Source of the DNA: Antedon bifida
Lineage: Eukaryota; Echinodermata; Crinoidea; Comatulida; Antedonidae
DNA: 64,000 nucleotides
Assembly (NCBI GenBank): GCA_963402885.1
Contig: OY727098.1
Coordinates: 17,284,717-17,348,716 of the forward strand
Direction: 5' to 3'
The position numbers were made by a program, and so were the translations under genes. Each line of letters begins with the position of its first letter. Position 1 is the first letter of the stretch. Shown piece after piece: positions 44,886-56,280 of the stretch. The notes beneath the pieces were generated by a model. It was not told where the DNA came from and ran no database searches. It saw nothing but the letters and a program-made list of their open reading frames with translations.

Positions 44886-47015
44886 TCTATGAGAAACAAG
44901 ATATATAATTGATACAATGATTAAGTTTAATTACTGAAAATGTAGTTTATAATGGTGCATAATAACAAAGAATAACAGGTAATTATAATATACATTAGCG
45001 ATAGTATAGGCCTACACATTTCCCCTGTTTTTAATTGAGAAAAGTATAATAACGATTTTTTAATGGACCTTTTGAATGAGACTGAAAAGACTGAACCTTA
45101 ACTGTGATTTACAATCTATTATCGATAATATATCTTTTATCTAATAGTATTTCCATTCACTGCGGCATTACCACTACATTAGGCCAGTACTACACATAAG
45201 AGTTTCATCAAGGCTGTTTATTTAGTGCTTTTCCTATTTCATACTCACATTAATTATGAGTTGAGTATAAACCAAGTATGGCATTTAATTTGTTTTTCTT
45301 TTGTACTTTGCACTTAGGCTTAATAATATGACCACTTCTTAATGATGTAATTTGCTCGTACAGTAGCATACTGAGGCCTATGTGGTGCTATGCATTATGT
45401 TTAATTTATGTCCGTTTTGTGTGTCATGTGTAGGCCTATCCGTATATTGTATATAAGAAACCTAAATCAAAATAAATTCAAATCCAAATCTAAAATGGCG
45501 ACTAGAGGTGAATCTAGTTTCATTTGTACGTCTGTTTGTTCAATCCTTTTATTTTTTGTATTAAAGAGGCAAGAAAGATAATTTATCTATCATATTTCAA
45601 TCAATAGAATCTCAAGGTCATTCATCGTTTAATTTCCAATTATTGAGACTTAATCGTATATTTCGATGGATATATTATTAGGATAACGCCTCTTGATTTC
45701 CTTATATTTTTGTTAAACTATGAAAACGTTGCGTTTCTGTTTACAAACTTCGTTGCTGCTGTAGGCCTATGAATCATATAGGCCTAATCAAACGAATTTG
45801 ATGCGTCTACGTATTTATACTATCGGTGTGCAAGCCAGTCGTTTTGTACCGTATAACAGTCTATAGGCTGATATTCATTCATCAAACAGAAAAAGTTTAC
45901 TTTTAATAGTGTGTGATAATCTTAGTTACGGGCATAATGTATTAACAGGATGTAACGTGAATGTTAGATAGGTGTAAAACATTAAAATGATGTTTTATTT
46001 AAGATCTTAATAACGATTTGTTTATTGAACGCCATTTTATCATGTCAATTTTTCCATTTAGCTGACTTAAATGTTTATTTCACATTTCTAAGACAGTTTA
46101 TTTTGATAAAAACACCTGTAATTCCTACTGTTCTGTGCTACTTCCGAGGCAGCTGATATGTTGTATAACGCTTAATATACATTCATCTGCACTTTGTTTG
46201 ATTAATTGACAACGCGAAGTGTCCTAATAAAATCCAACATTATAATAATTAGTCTTGTCGTCTCGACTAATATTTACATTCGCCTTCTTAATTAAGTATT
46301 GATTACTTTTACGTGTAATTATCACATCATAATTATCTAAACATTCAATAAATACCTGTACTGTACTACCGTAAACAAATACCGTGCAAGCTAACTTGTC
46401 TTGTATTGTAACGTATGTGTTGATGTGTCGTGCTATTTTAGACCAAAATTGACATACCGTGTCCGAGTCACTGAATTTCAAAAGACGTCTACCCACCCTT
46501 GCTCTGCCAGGGTGTTAGAAAGGGCAAACAAGTAAACCGTTTGACATAATTATTATTATTGTGACAAAATATTTCGTATTCCCGGAAATTATTGAATTTC
46601 GGCCATGAAGCCATCCCTACAAGTACATGTCTTGCTTCTCAAATTTATGAAAATTTATATTTAAAAAATGCCAATGATGGATCATAACGTAGGCCTACTA
46701 GGCCTACACTTTTGCATAAGCCAGACAATAAAATATTGTACTGTACGCGTCCATCCCATTTAATTTAGAAAAATAAATATTGAATATAATAATTAGGACT
46801 ATAAATATAAATTGCCGTTTTGTAGATTACCATTATTATTCAACGTGCATTTTATTAACTGACTTAAAGCTGCTGGCTTTGCGAATTCTAAAAATAATTT
46901 CAATCGTTACGCGTAGTATAATAAAGATAATTAATATTTCCGGTAAAGACTAAACTTGATGCATTAAGATATCGATGGAAACAGTATCTGGATCAAATAT
47001 AATCATTATATATTA
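44886..47015. other. Intergenic, no gene accepted
   Basis: AT-rich. A 90-codon minus-strand frame at 46224-46496 has no recognisable family and no supporting splice site. Confidence 0.4.
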
Positions 47016-47099
47016 TTAAGCTCTGTCTACACTATCAAACTAGTTTGGACACATCACATTTTGTTGTCACATAAATTGGATAGTGTAGACAGAGCTTAA
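47016..47099. mobile_element. MITE-like element, family B, short copy
   Basis: 84 bp, nearly palindromic: TTAAGCTCTGTCTACACTAT on the left and the complementary ATAGTGTAGACAGAGCTTAA on the right. Keeps the family interior word ACATCACATTTTGTTGTCAC. Confidence 0.85.
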
Positions 47100-47256
47100 G
47101 ACTTGATTATGGATTCAACATACCATGCAATACAGAAAAATAGGTTAAAAGTCTACATTCCCATATAATTTTAACTGTGAGTATCAAGGCATTCATTAAG
47201 GATTTTTTCTAACGATTTCCGTGGCAATTAAAATATTTGATGACGTATAGTTCATT

Positions 47257-48501
47257 TTAGTAGCCTTTGTCATTGTTTATAAAGTTCCTTCGGTAAAACA
47301 TTCTCTGAGGTGTTTCCTTAACATCATCAGTTTGTTCGTCTAAGGAAGTCGGTACAGGATACCTGGAAAACAAATCTGCTTTTGCTTCTTCGTACCTAAA
47401 CTTTCCATTCTCAACAAAACTAGCTCTTCTTTTCATTAATAATTTAAATTCCTTTGCTTTAACCAACTGAGCTATATGTCGGATGTTTAACATTGGTGTT
47501 TTGTTGTTATATTCTGAAGGTGCCATTTCTGCAATTTTGGATAGATTTTCTCGTACTATTAACCAACCTCTAGATTTTGGTAATTGAACCTTTTTGCTGT
47601 TGTCTTTTTCTGATATGTTTCCAGCATTTGAATGCATATCTCTAGCACTCTTATTTCGAACTAATGTATTCTTAGCTCGGAACCTTGTCTTTAAATTATT
47701 CCATCTCTTCTTCGAAGATTTTTTCTTTACATTCATTTTTGTATCATTGTTATTGTTGTTATTATTTCTTTCATTTTCTCCATTAAGTTGTTCAATAACT
47801 AGTGAGTATTCTTTGCTACCTGGTGACACAGAATCCATACTGCTTCGTCTTAACATATCAAGTTCAGTTGCATCATAATGTTTAGCAGCAAATAAATTAT
47901 TCATACGTTGGGTGGTATAATCCAACATATTATGTACATCCAAACTTGTATAACATTGTCGAGAACACATACTCAGCCTGGACACTCTGTCCGGTATTTC
48001 TATCTCCATTTCCAATGATTTCTGTTGGTTTGTTTCGCGTCCGCTTGTTCCCCAAACCTCTTTTACAGGTTCGTTCTTGTTTTCAGTAGCCACTAAATCT
48101 GGTGTCGCCATTGAAGAATCACCGGTGGTAGGCCTGTACATCTTTGATCCTGTTGTAGGCCTACGAGTCCCTTCCGAATTAGAGACAAACAAACAAGTTT
48201 CAGGCCTACTTTCGGGATCCTCATATCCTTTAAGAACTCCAACAGTTTTTTGCTTAAATAGGCGACTCCTAACCTTCGTTCGTCTTTGGTAATTACCATC
48301 ACCGTATTTTCTCGATTTTCTAGATCCACGATCAACATTTTCAGTGCTTGGTACAGTAAACCGTCTAATAAATAGCGGGCTAGGTGTTTTATCTCTACTA
48401 CTTTTAAATTTTGGCTCTGTGACGGATCGCCGTAGAATTGAAGATTTTTTTCGTACGTCAATTTCTTCTATATTTGACAAATCCTGATCCTTCTCCGCCA
48501 T
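47257..48501 (-). CDS. Unrecognised basic, disordered protein, single exon
   Basis: A 414-codon frame from ATG at 48501 (context GCAATGG) to TAA, with no need for introns. It is rich in Lys, Arg, Ser and Asn. N-terminal part: Ser/Arg-rich with several R-x-x-S/T stretches (ILRRSVTEP, FIRRFTVPS, RRPTTG) that look like basophilic kinase sites. Middle: an Asn run (NGENERNNNNNNN) followed by very basic KKKSSKKRWNNLKTRFRAK. C-terminal part: a more ordered region (WLIVRENLSKIAEMAPSE, then HIAQLVKAKEFKLLMKRRAS). No signal peptide or membrane segment. I recognise no family, and its length and composition argue for a real gene. It lies between the sialyltransferase paralogues and shows no functional link to them. 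Confidence 0.7.
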   Translation of the reverse strand: MAEKDQDLSNIEEIDVRKKSSILRRSVTEPKFKSSRDKTPSPLFIRRFTVPSTENVDRGSRKSRKYGDGNYQRRTKVRSRLFKQKTVGVLKGYEDPESRPETCLFVSNSEGTRRPTTGSKMYRPTTGDSSMATPDLVATENKNEPVKEVWGTSGRETNQQKSLEMEIEIPDRVSRLSMCSRQCYTSLDVHNMLDYTTQRMNNLFAAKHYDATELDMLRRSSMDSVSPGSKEYSLVIEQLNGENERNNNNNNNDTKMNVKKKSSKKRWNNLKTRFRAKNTLVRNKSARDMHSNAGNISEKDNSKKVQLPKSRGWLIVRENLSKIAEMAPSEYNNKTPMLNIRHIAQLVKAKEFKLLMKRRASFVENGKFRYEEAKADLFSRYPVPTSLDEQTDDVKETPQRMFYRRNFINNDKGY

Positions 48502-50433
48502 TGCTCAATTGAATTACACGCTTAGCGTTGAAGTGTACACTTATTTCCTTTTTTCAACGCTTCAATTTTACTTCAATGCGAGAACAATCACACGGTTATG
48601 CCCATCATCAATTAACAATTCTCTAGTTAAAATTGAACGTTGTAAAATAGTGAATTCATTGTAAAGGAATTGCATTTGCTCACTACGTACTTGCACGGTG
48701 TGATGACATATTAGAAATGATAATGCAGTTCATGGCGAAGATGAAACTAACTTTCCAACGTTATATTTTCTTCGATACGTCTTCTTACGAGTATATAATG
48801 GTCTGCATTAAATCAACATATGATACCATTACAGTCATATGGATCTTCAATCGTCCAATATTGTACGTTTTTGATGTAATATTCTGAATAGATTGGTATT
48901 TGATAAGCCGGTGGCGAAATTCGATAAGGACTCTTACGCTGTTTACCATAAACAGTTTTCTCAAGCTAGAATTTATCATGAAAAGACTGCAAATGGCAAT
49001 AAATAAAAGAAGAATTGAAAATCACCTGAAAAAAGAGTGTGTCAACACTACTCACAATTTCACCGCATTCTAAAATGACTTTCTGAAGCACATAGCGTGA
49101 TACTTTTTAGTCGATATAGCGCCACCCATTAATTTCTCTTTACAAATTCACCTATCCGTACTAGGCCTATTAATGGTATACAGTAGGCCTACTACTGATT
49201 GGTTAACTCCTTTATTATTGTCGCATTTGTTATTATATTATTGCCTTGGTAATGGTAATATTGCGATGTACGAGTATCAGCTGATTTTCAGAATGAACGT
49301 CAGCAAATGCCTACTCGAGTTAACTCTCGAATTTCACTCGAAAGGTCTCATTACGTAATAGTTAGAGTAAAGTGCTGTACTAATATTTCGTATATATTAT
49401 TTAATATTTAGTAGGCATATTTCCGTTGCTATTGTTTTCAACTTGTCATTATCTGTATTTCATTTGTATTCATTTTCCTATTACGACCTTACAAATGCCA
49501 TTCGGGCCTTTAGCATTAATTTGAACCAGAGAGGAATCTGTACGGACTTCAGTCATACGCAGTTAATCATTAGCAATGTTAAACATTAATTCACATCAAG
49601 TCTATATCCACAATACACTGACCTTTCTATGAATTAACAAGAAGATACAGGGGAAGTAGGCGCGAGGTTGAATCAAATCTCGAGCGTTTTATGATGCGTC
49701 ACTTAGTCACGTGATTAGTTTAGGCCTATGTATATAATATTAATATATTATTAACCGGCATGTTGAACTAGAACAATAATAATAATTAGCAGGTGAGTAC
49801 TACTTAATGTGGTTTTACACATACAACATAAATTTTAATTAGTATTAAAGGTACAAATTATGCGATTCGATGATCACTGTATATTTCAATGAAATTGTTT
49901 TACAGAAAAAGTTAGTCATAGTCAGTACACGTATTACTTCAGAGAAATCAAGCCAGTTACAGTGCAGCAAGAATACTTTACTATGTGGCATAGTAGGCCT
50001 ACACATAATTGTAATAGATGCAGCTCTAAATTCAGAAAATCTCTTAATATTCGCCCTTGATCTAAAAAAATCAATACCAGTAGCCGTTACAGGTTACAAG
50101 TAACAGCATAATCTTTGCCAATTATTATTCGTATTCAGCATAAGGCTAAATAATATTGTATTTCAAATCCTAAAAGAAGTGACCTGTCTATTAGTTAGAG
50201 CTGTAGTATTAGTTAGAATTGTCCAATCAGAGCCTTAATATTTTCTTTTTTATTTATTAATCGTACGGCAACGACTGTTAGTGTTTATTACTTTGTACAG
50301 GATATATCGATTAGTACTAGTAGTAGTCAACTTTGTTTGACCTTTAGGTCAGACGAATTATATACACAAGTACTCAGTGTAAACTTGTTGTTTCAATATC
50401 GGTGTAACTTTAAATACAGTCAAAATTCTTAGC
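48502..50433. other. Intergenic, nothing seen
   Basis: Upstream of the orphan gene; short open frames only. Confidence 0.4.
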
Positions 50434-50475
50434 CTCTATTTTTATATTACGTGTATGTGTAATATAAAAATAGAG
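50434..50475. repeat. Perfect 17-bp inverted repeat, 8-nt loop
   Basis: CTCTATTTTTATATTAC and its exact complement GTAATATAAAAATAGAG, separated by GTGTATGT. Confidence 0.95.
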
Positions 50476-52093
50476 CAGAATTTTGTTTAATGCGTTTTCC
50501 CCTTATGATGATATTATTTTAATTAGGTCCCGGATATGCGGGTCTAATTTCAGTGATATAAATTATCGTATCTGTAGGCTTAATAACCATTCATTTTGTA
50601 TAGACCTACTGTAAGTTATTAATGGCTATAAGAAATAAGAGGCGGCATCGGTAGGCCTCCTGGGAGCCGTAGTATATATGTTGTCATATAAGATTATAGA
50701 ACCGTAGTTTTACGCTCTTTGTTCTAAATTTATTGGCGATTTCCTCCCGAAAATCAAACCTTGATATGGGTTCAAGTTGTTTATGCTTTCATATTAATTA
50801 ATAAATTACCTATTATTCATATGTGCTCGGATTTGTGTATTTCAAGGATGTTCCCGGTTTCCTGTGTCGCTTTATCAGACACTACCTGCAATGATATTTA
50901 AATTTTGCCACGTTTTTCCACACATACTCAAGCACGTATGTTTACTCTATTATCAAATCATAGAGCTCTGATTAAATCTATTACTTCATGTCGTTTCGAT
51001 CAGGATAGGGTGAAAGTTCAAATGATGACCTTTACCATAAGCTACTGGAGCAGAGTTGTCGATGCAGCCCTATTTTCACTTTCATATATTGAGAGGTAGA
51101 CACTGGCTAAAATACACGGAAAGGGAATGGAAGAAGTTACGTACGGCTTGAGGAATGTGGAAAGGTGGGCCTAGCTTTCAAATAAACGGTAATTGTGTTG
51201 TTAACATGTCAGAAACTAAGTTTATAACATTCTTTAGTCGTAATTTTATTGTGTTGAACTTGTGCACGGACAGTATGATAGCGTTGACAAAATTCAGGCC
51301 ATTGATTGGCTGAACTCACCCTTTCCTACTGTTAACTAAATTAACTAAAATGTACGGCCGCTGTCTCTACATTCTTGTTCAGAGATTATATATTTAAATT
51401 GTGTAATTTATCGAGAATTCACACATTACTGAAAATCAAAAGTTTGACTCAATAATTACGTCGACAAGATTACATATTATTTATTGTTTGTCGTCGAGAT
51501 TCAATAAATACACTGGAATGTGGTATATTGTAAAACAATTGATTCAAATTTTATATCAACCTGTTTGTAAACTTATTGTTTTATAAATATTACGCCGTTA
51601 GGGTATAATGATCATAATCCTTCGACATTGTTGCTGAAATCCCTCTCTAATAATGGCGTTTCCGTCAAAACAGTTAGACTTCCTGTCGTACTTATCAGAA
51701 AACTGCATGTTTTTGATATTTACTTTGTCAAAAGGTTTACAACATCTGGTCATGTTCAGTTATGTTGCCTATAGGGAGAAGTTGGATCATAGGTATTGTT
51801 GTTAATACAACATGAAAGTTATTAGTATATGTAAATAAGGTCATGCAGGATTCGTTTTCTGGCACTCCCGAAGAAATAATCCAGAGGGTCCCGTCGCCCC
51901 GACCAAAAAAGATCTATAAATGCTCGGAGGTGAATGTCTCGTATTTGTTGATAGTTATTTTATAAACTTCTTAATCGCCAGATCCCACTGGTTATGGTCA
52001 CCTGAACTTGTCACTTGGTTGCCTTTATTGATTATAATACATAATAACTATTAATTAATAATAATTATTTATCAAATTCTTTTTTTTCTACAG
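50476..52093. other. Upstream region and presumed 5' intron of sialyltransferase B
   Basis: Ends with the strong acceptor TTTTTTTTCTACAG (52093), six bases before the ATG, so a noncoding first exon is expected upstream; not located. Confidence 0.4.
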
Positions 52094-52099
52094 ATTGCG

Positions 52100-54925
52100 A
52101 TGCGGGTCAGACCCTTCACGTTTTTTCTATCGATAATAATTTTATTGACCGTACTCAATATCATTTTTATTTACGAGAGCACGAGGAGTTCTACCTATGA
52201 CGCTAAAACGAAACAACATGAACGAATTTTGGCGGAACATTATGCTGCGTCTAAAGACATCATTGATACACTTCTTAATGAAACGCAATTTAGGCGTATA
52301 CAAAACGACGACGACGCGTTTATGAGGATTGAACAACGCAATAATTCCCTAAATGTGGAGGCAGTAGATTACATTCCTGTAGAAAATACAGACATTATTA
52401 AATTATCTTTCCAAGACCTTTTCGAACTCCTTGTTAATAACACTAATAAAAATAGTATTAATAGACGCAAGAGAAACCAAACCAGTGATCTAAAACACTT
52501 TACTTATAAACATATGTCAAAGTCAATACAAGCACAGTTTACAGCAGAAAAGATAAATTCATCTTCCACTGAAAATACATCGTTATCATTGAATGAAACG
52601 TACGTTAGAGACCTAATAAAAAAGACGGTAAAATGGTACCATAATCTGAATCAGGACCAGGTTAGTACGAGTCATTTTAGTATTAATCCAAATGCAAAAG
52701 GCGCTTAAATGTTCTCATGTTTAGCCTACACAATCCATCCAGGTGGTGCACGAATGCTTTATGTAGTAAATATGTTAAAACTACATTCTGCATAAATTAA
52801 AACCCGTCAGTATTGACCTTTTAATGTTAACTCGCCACATTTAACCCGGCAGTATTGACCTTTCAGTGTTGACCCGCTACCTTTGACCCGTCAATATTGA
52901 CCTTTCAGTGTTAACCCGTCACATTTGACCCGTCAATATTGACCTTTCAGTGTTAACCCGTCACATTTGACCCGTCAGTATTGACCTTTCAGTGTTAACC
53001 CGTCAGTACTGACCTTTCAGTGTCAACCCGCCACATTTGACCCGTCAGCTTTCCCGTTCTAGATATTGATTTAAAGTTACGAGCATCATGTAATAAACTA
53101 CTCACCTTCTATTGTTCTACAGGAATACAATCATCATTGCAGAAGTTGTGCTCTTGTGACAAGTTCGGGTCGTCTTTTGAATCAAAGTTCTGGATCAGAA
53201 ATTGATTCCGCTGAATGTGTCATTCGAATGAACGACGCTCCCGTGATCGGATTTGTCAACGATGTTGGAATTCGAACGGACATACGGGTCATGGGTCATC
53301 CAAACCTGGCTACACTAAAAAAGAATCCTGAGAATCTTTTAGAAATTTTTCATAAAAGCTCAACAAAAACAAAATTTCTATTAGTACCCTGGCTTTACAA
53401 CACAGATGTGAATAAAACATCAGATAAGTATTATGCAATTTTACGAAACTTAACTCGAATGTTCCCGGATGTAAACATTTACGTTCCGTCAAAGGATGCA
53501 ATGGACGCAGCTGAATCTATCTTCGAATTTGAAGTTGGACTCCAAAGGTAAGACACAAACATAATACTTTAGAACTTACTATCAATATTCAATTCGTTAT
53601 CATTAATTTACCCCCATAACTAACCGCCGAATGATGATCGTCTTTGTTAATGCACTGATAGCCATGTTATGACTGGCTGTGCACACTGTAAGCTAGGCCT
53701 ATGGTACAGACCCATTTTATTTTTTGACATAACTGGTTACTATCATATTTGACATGTTACCTCAACATTTTTTACTGGTTACTATATTGATATCATAATC
53801 GACATGCGCAGAATCACATAATGTGTTCTGTGCATGTTATCTTAACATATTTTAAAAAGTCAATTTTTTCGCCACTTTTCGAAAAATTCCCTGTACTATA
53901 TTTCTAAAAATGGCCAAATTTCGACCCTTTCATTTTTTGACAAAACTGCTTACTATCAGCGCAGGATCACAATGTGCTCTGCGCATGTTACCTCAACATA
54001 TTGAACTGGTTACTATCATAATTGACATGCGCAGAATTAGCTGTTGATCATATCCCAACCAATTACCAGTTCAAAAGAAGTTACTTATGTTTTAAAATCT
54101 TACCATAACGTCAGTGATTATAGTCTTATATACACATTATATTAATTCAGGTCTAAAGTGAAGACTTGGTTTACAACAGGTTGGCAGACGATGTTGTTGT
54201 CAATTAGTATCTGTGATAGGATTAAGGTGTATGGTATGCCGCAGGTGTCTCATTGCAGGTAAACAGGACTACATTATACTTTCTAGTTATGTATAAATCT
54301 GTATAGGCCTACTTTACAAACGACCGGGCACTCATACTATTGTTCATAATTTACACTTTACACATAGAACACGGAATAACGACATTAATTTGTTTTTACA
54401 CGGGACACACGTGACATTTATTTGAATATCTATTATTTAAGTGATGATAATGATAAATAATACTTCTTTTACTTTAGTAATTCGTCAGACAGAACACCTT
54501 ACCATTATTACAATGAGCATGGGAAACGAGAATGTGATTATTACATGAGCAGTGAACGCCGTCTCGATACCGGGCATATATTTCTGACCGAGAAGGCCGT
54601 ATTTTCTAGATGGGCTCACAAATTCAACATTACGTTTCATACCCCAAGTTGGAACATGACATTTAGCGAAAATGGAACACTTGATACACCGTTTATACAT
54701 GCATACAATCAGGCGCATGATAGAATTAGTCGAATTGGTCGAGAACGAAACGAGTGGCGCGAAAGGATGAGAAAAAGGCGCGAAAGAAATATCAACACTC
54801 CTACTGAAGAGCCACTGTATTTTCTTTTGTTTTCTGTAACACTTCTTGTGGTTGTTTTAAAAGGATGGGATATTTTAACTTTCATTGCGACATCAATAGT
54901 GCCAGAGTCATGGCAAAACTGGTGA
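52100..54925 (+). CDS. ST6GalNAc-type sialyltransferase (GT29), paralogue B
   Basis: Coding exons 52100-52660, 53123-53547, 54151-54258 and 54478-54925 join in phases 0, 2, 2 into 513 residues. Signal anchor at about residues 7-25. The stem is long (about 160 residues), rich in Asn-x-Ser/Thr sites. Motif L begins CRSCALVTSSG (193-203) with ECVIRMNDAP; motif S GWQTMLLSISICDRIKVYG; motif III YHYYN (373-377); VS His398-x4-Glu403. As in paralogue A, the catalytic region is followed by a highly basic linker (RRERN-rich), a hydrophobic segment at about 477-500 (PLYFLLFSVTLLVVVLKG) and a tail ending QNW. Exon 3 is exactly 108 nt in both genes. It probably transfers sialic acid alpha-2,6 to GalNAc-containing glycans in the Golgi; the acceptor is unknown. 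A poly(A) signal candidate is at 55610. Confidence 0.92.
52800..53052 (+). repeat. Minisatellite, ~42-bp unit, in intron 1 of sialyltransferase B
   Basis: Five to six imperfect units built from ACCCGTCA(C/A)(A/T)TTTGACC and ATTGACCTTTCAGTGTT. The unit itself contains a half-repeat (ACCCGTCA twice). Confidence 0.9.
53713..54070 (+). repeat. Tandem-like repeat in intron 2 of sialyltransferase B
   Basis: Repeated modules of about 75 bp: ACTGGTTACTATCATA, GACATGCGCAGAATCACATA, TGTGCTCTGCGCATGTTACC, then TCAACATATT, interleaved with GCCACTTTTCGAAAAATTCC and ATGGCCAAATTTCGACCC. The same modules recur at 55790-56280. Confidence 0.85.
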
Positions 54926-55789
54926 AGCTGTACAGGTACCAACTATCTATCTGGACAAGCGTAAGCAGTTATTGGTGGAGGAAAGAATATGATAATGAAT
55001 GGTGACTGAAACATTCTTTCTTGACGCTAATGTTGTCTAAACTTCCCTAATGAGGAAAGAGGTGTTTAATGTCGGTCAGCACTTCACTTTTATCGTGGAA
55101 AAAAGAATAGATCCCTCTGTTTCAACATTTACAAGTTAAATTAGTTGCTTCTCTTTATGACAAAAATTGTAATGTTATTTAAAAATGGAGGTTGTATGCT
55201 GGCGCTAGTTTAACAGTATTACATAATGAATGAAACCCGAAACTGGGACATGGATAGTAGACTTATCTCAGTCGTGCAATGTGGATTCATTATAATGTAA
55301 CGATGTCGGATCGTCATACTTAAAATGTAAGGGGATTGTGTATCAGCAATTTGCCATTGTTTAAACAACGTGTGCTTTAGTAGTGCAATATCAATATAGG
55401 GCAAGTTGGGCTTATTTTAAATGGTGCTATAATAATTGTGGTATTGTAATAATATATAAAGACAATCAAAATGTGTTTTTATGAATTTGTTATAGGGAAT
55501 GATTTTTAGTGAAAAGGGGGAAATAATACAACTATTACTTTATAGAATCAGTTGATTTGATTCTAACGCAGTGTTTGGTCGTAATATATTTTTAGGATTA
55601 TGATTGATGAATAAATTGCCTGAAAGACAGTTGAAATATGCCTTTGGCCTAGTATATAGGCGCTTCTTACTGTCTAATTGTAAACATAGTACTTTACAAA
55701 CGAGTTGAAGTAAAACATTCAGGGAACTTGAAAGTTAACATATAAATTGGCCAAATTTTAGCCATTTTTCAAGAAAATAAAAAAAAATA
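54926..55789. other. 3' flank of sialyltransferase B
   Basis: Presumed 3' UTR with AATAAA at 55610-55615; no other gene seen. Confidence 0.4.
55610..55615 (+). terminator. Poly(A) signal candidate of sialyltransferase B
   Basis: AATAAA about 685 nt after the stop codon; no nearer canonical signal was noticed. Confidence 0.35.
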
Positions 55790-56280
55790 CTATATCAGAA
55801 TTGAAATCCGCAGAAGCGCATGTTACCTTAACATAAACTTTAAAAAGTCAATATTTTCGCCACTTTTCGAAAAATTCCCTACGCCTATGGTACAGGGACA
55901 TTTTCTAAAAATGACCAAATTTCGACCCAATTTTTTCGCCACTTTTCGAAATCATATTTGAGATGCGCAGGATCACAATGTGCTCTGCGCATGTTACCTC
56001 AACATATTGAACTGGTTACTATCATAATTGACATGCGCAGATTTACAAAATGTGTTCTGAGCATGTTTCCTCAAAAATTGAACTGGTTACTATATCATAA
56101 TCGACATGCGCAGAATCACATAATGTGTTCTGTGCATGTTATCTTAACATATTTTATAAAGTCAATACAGTTCCGCCATTTTTTTTTAAAAAAGGGAAAT
56201 TTTCTAAGAATGGCCAAATTTCGATCCTTTTATTTTTTGGCATAACTGGTTACTTTTTCATATTTGAGATGCACACAATT
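55790..56280 (+). repeat. Second block of the intron-2 repeat, downstream of sialyltransferase B
   Basis: Carries the same ACTGGTTACTAT / GACATGCGCAGA / GCGCATGTTACCTCAACATA and TTTTCGAAAAATTCCCT modules as 53713-54070, in the same orientation, with at least three units. Confidence 0.85.

Noticed and set aside
46224-46496. 90-codon minus-strand open frame
   Set aside because: No recognisable family, no convincing start or splice context; its length is within chance in AT-rich DNA.
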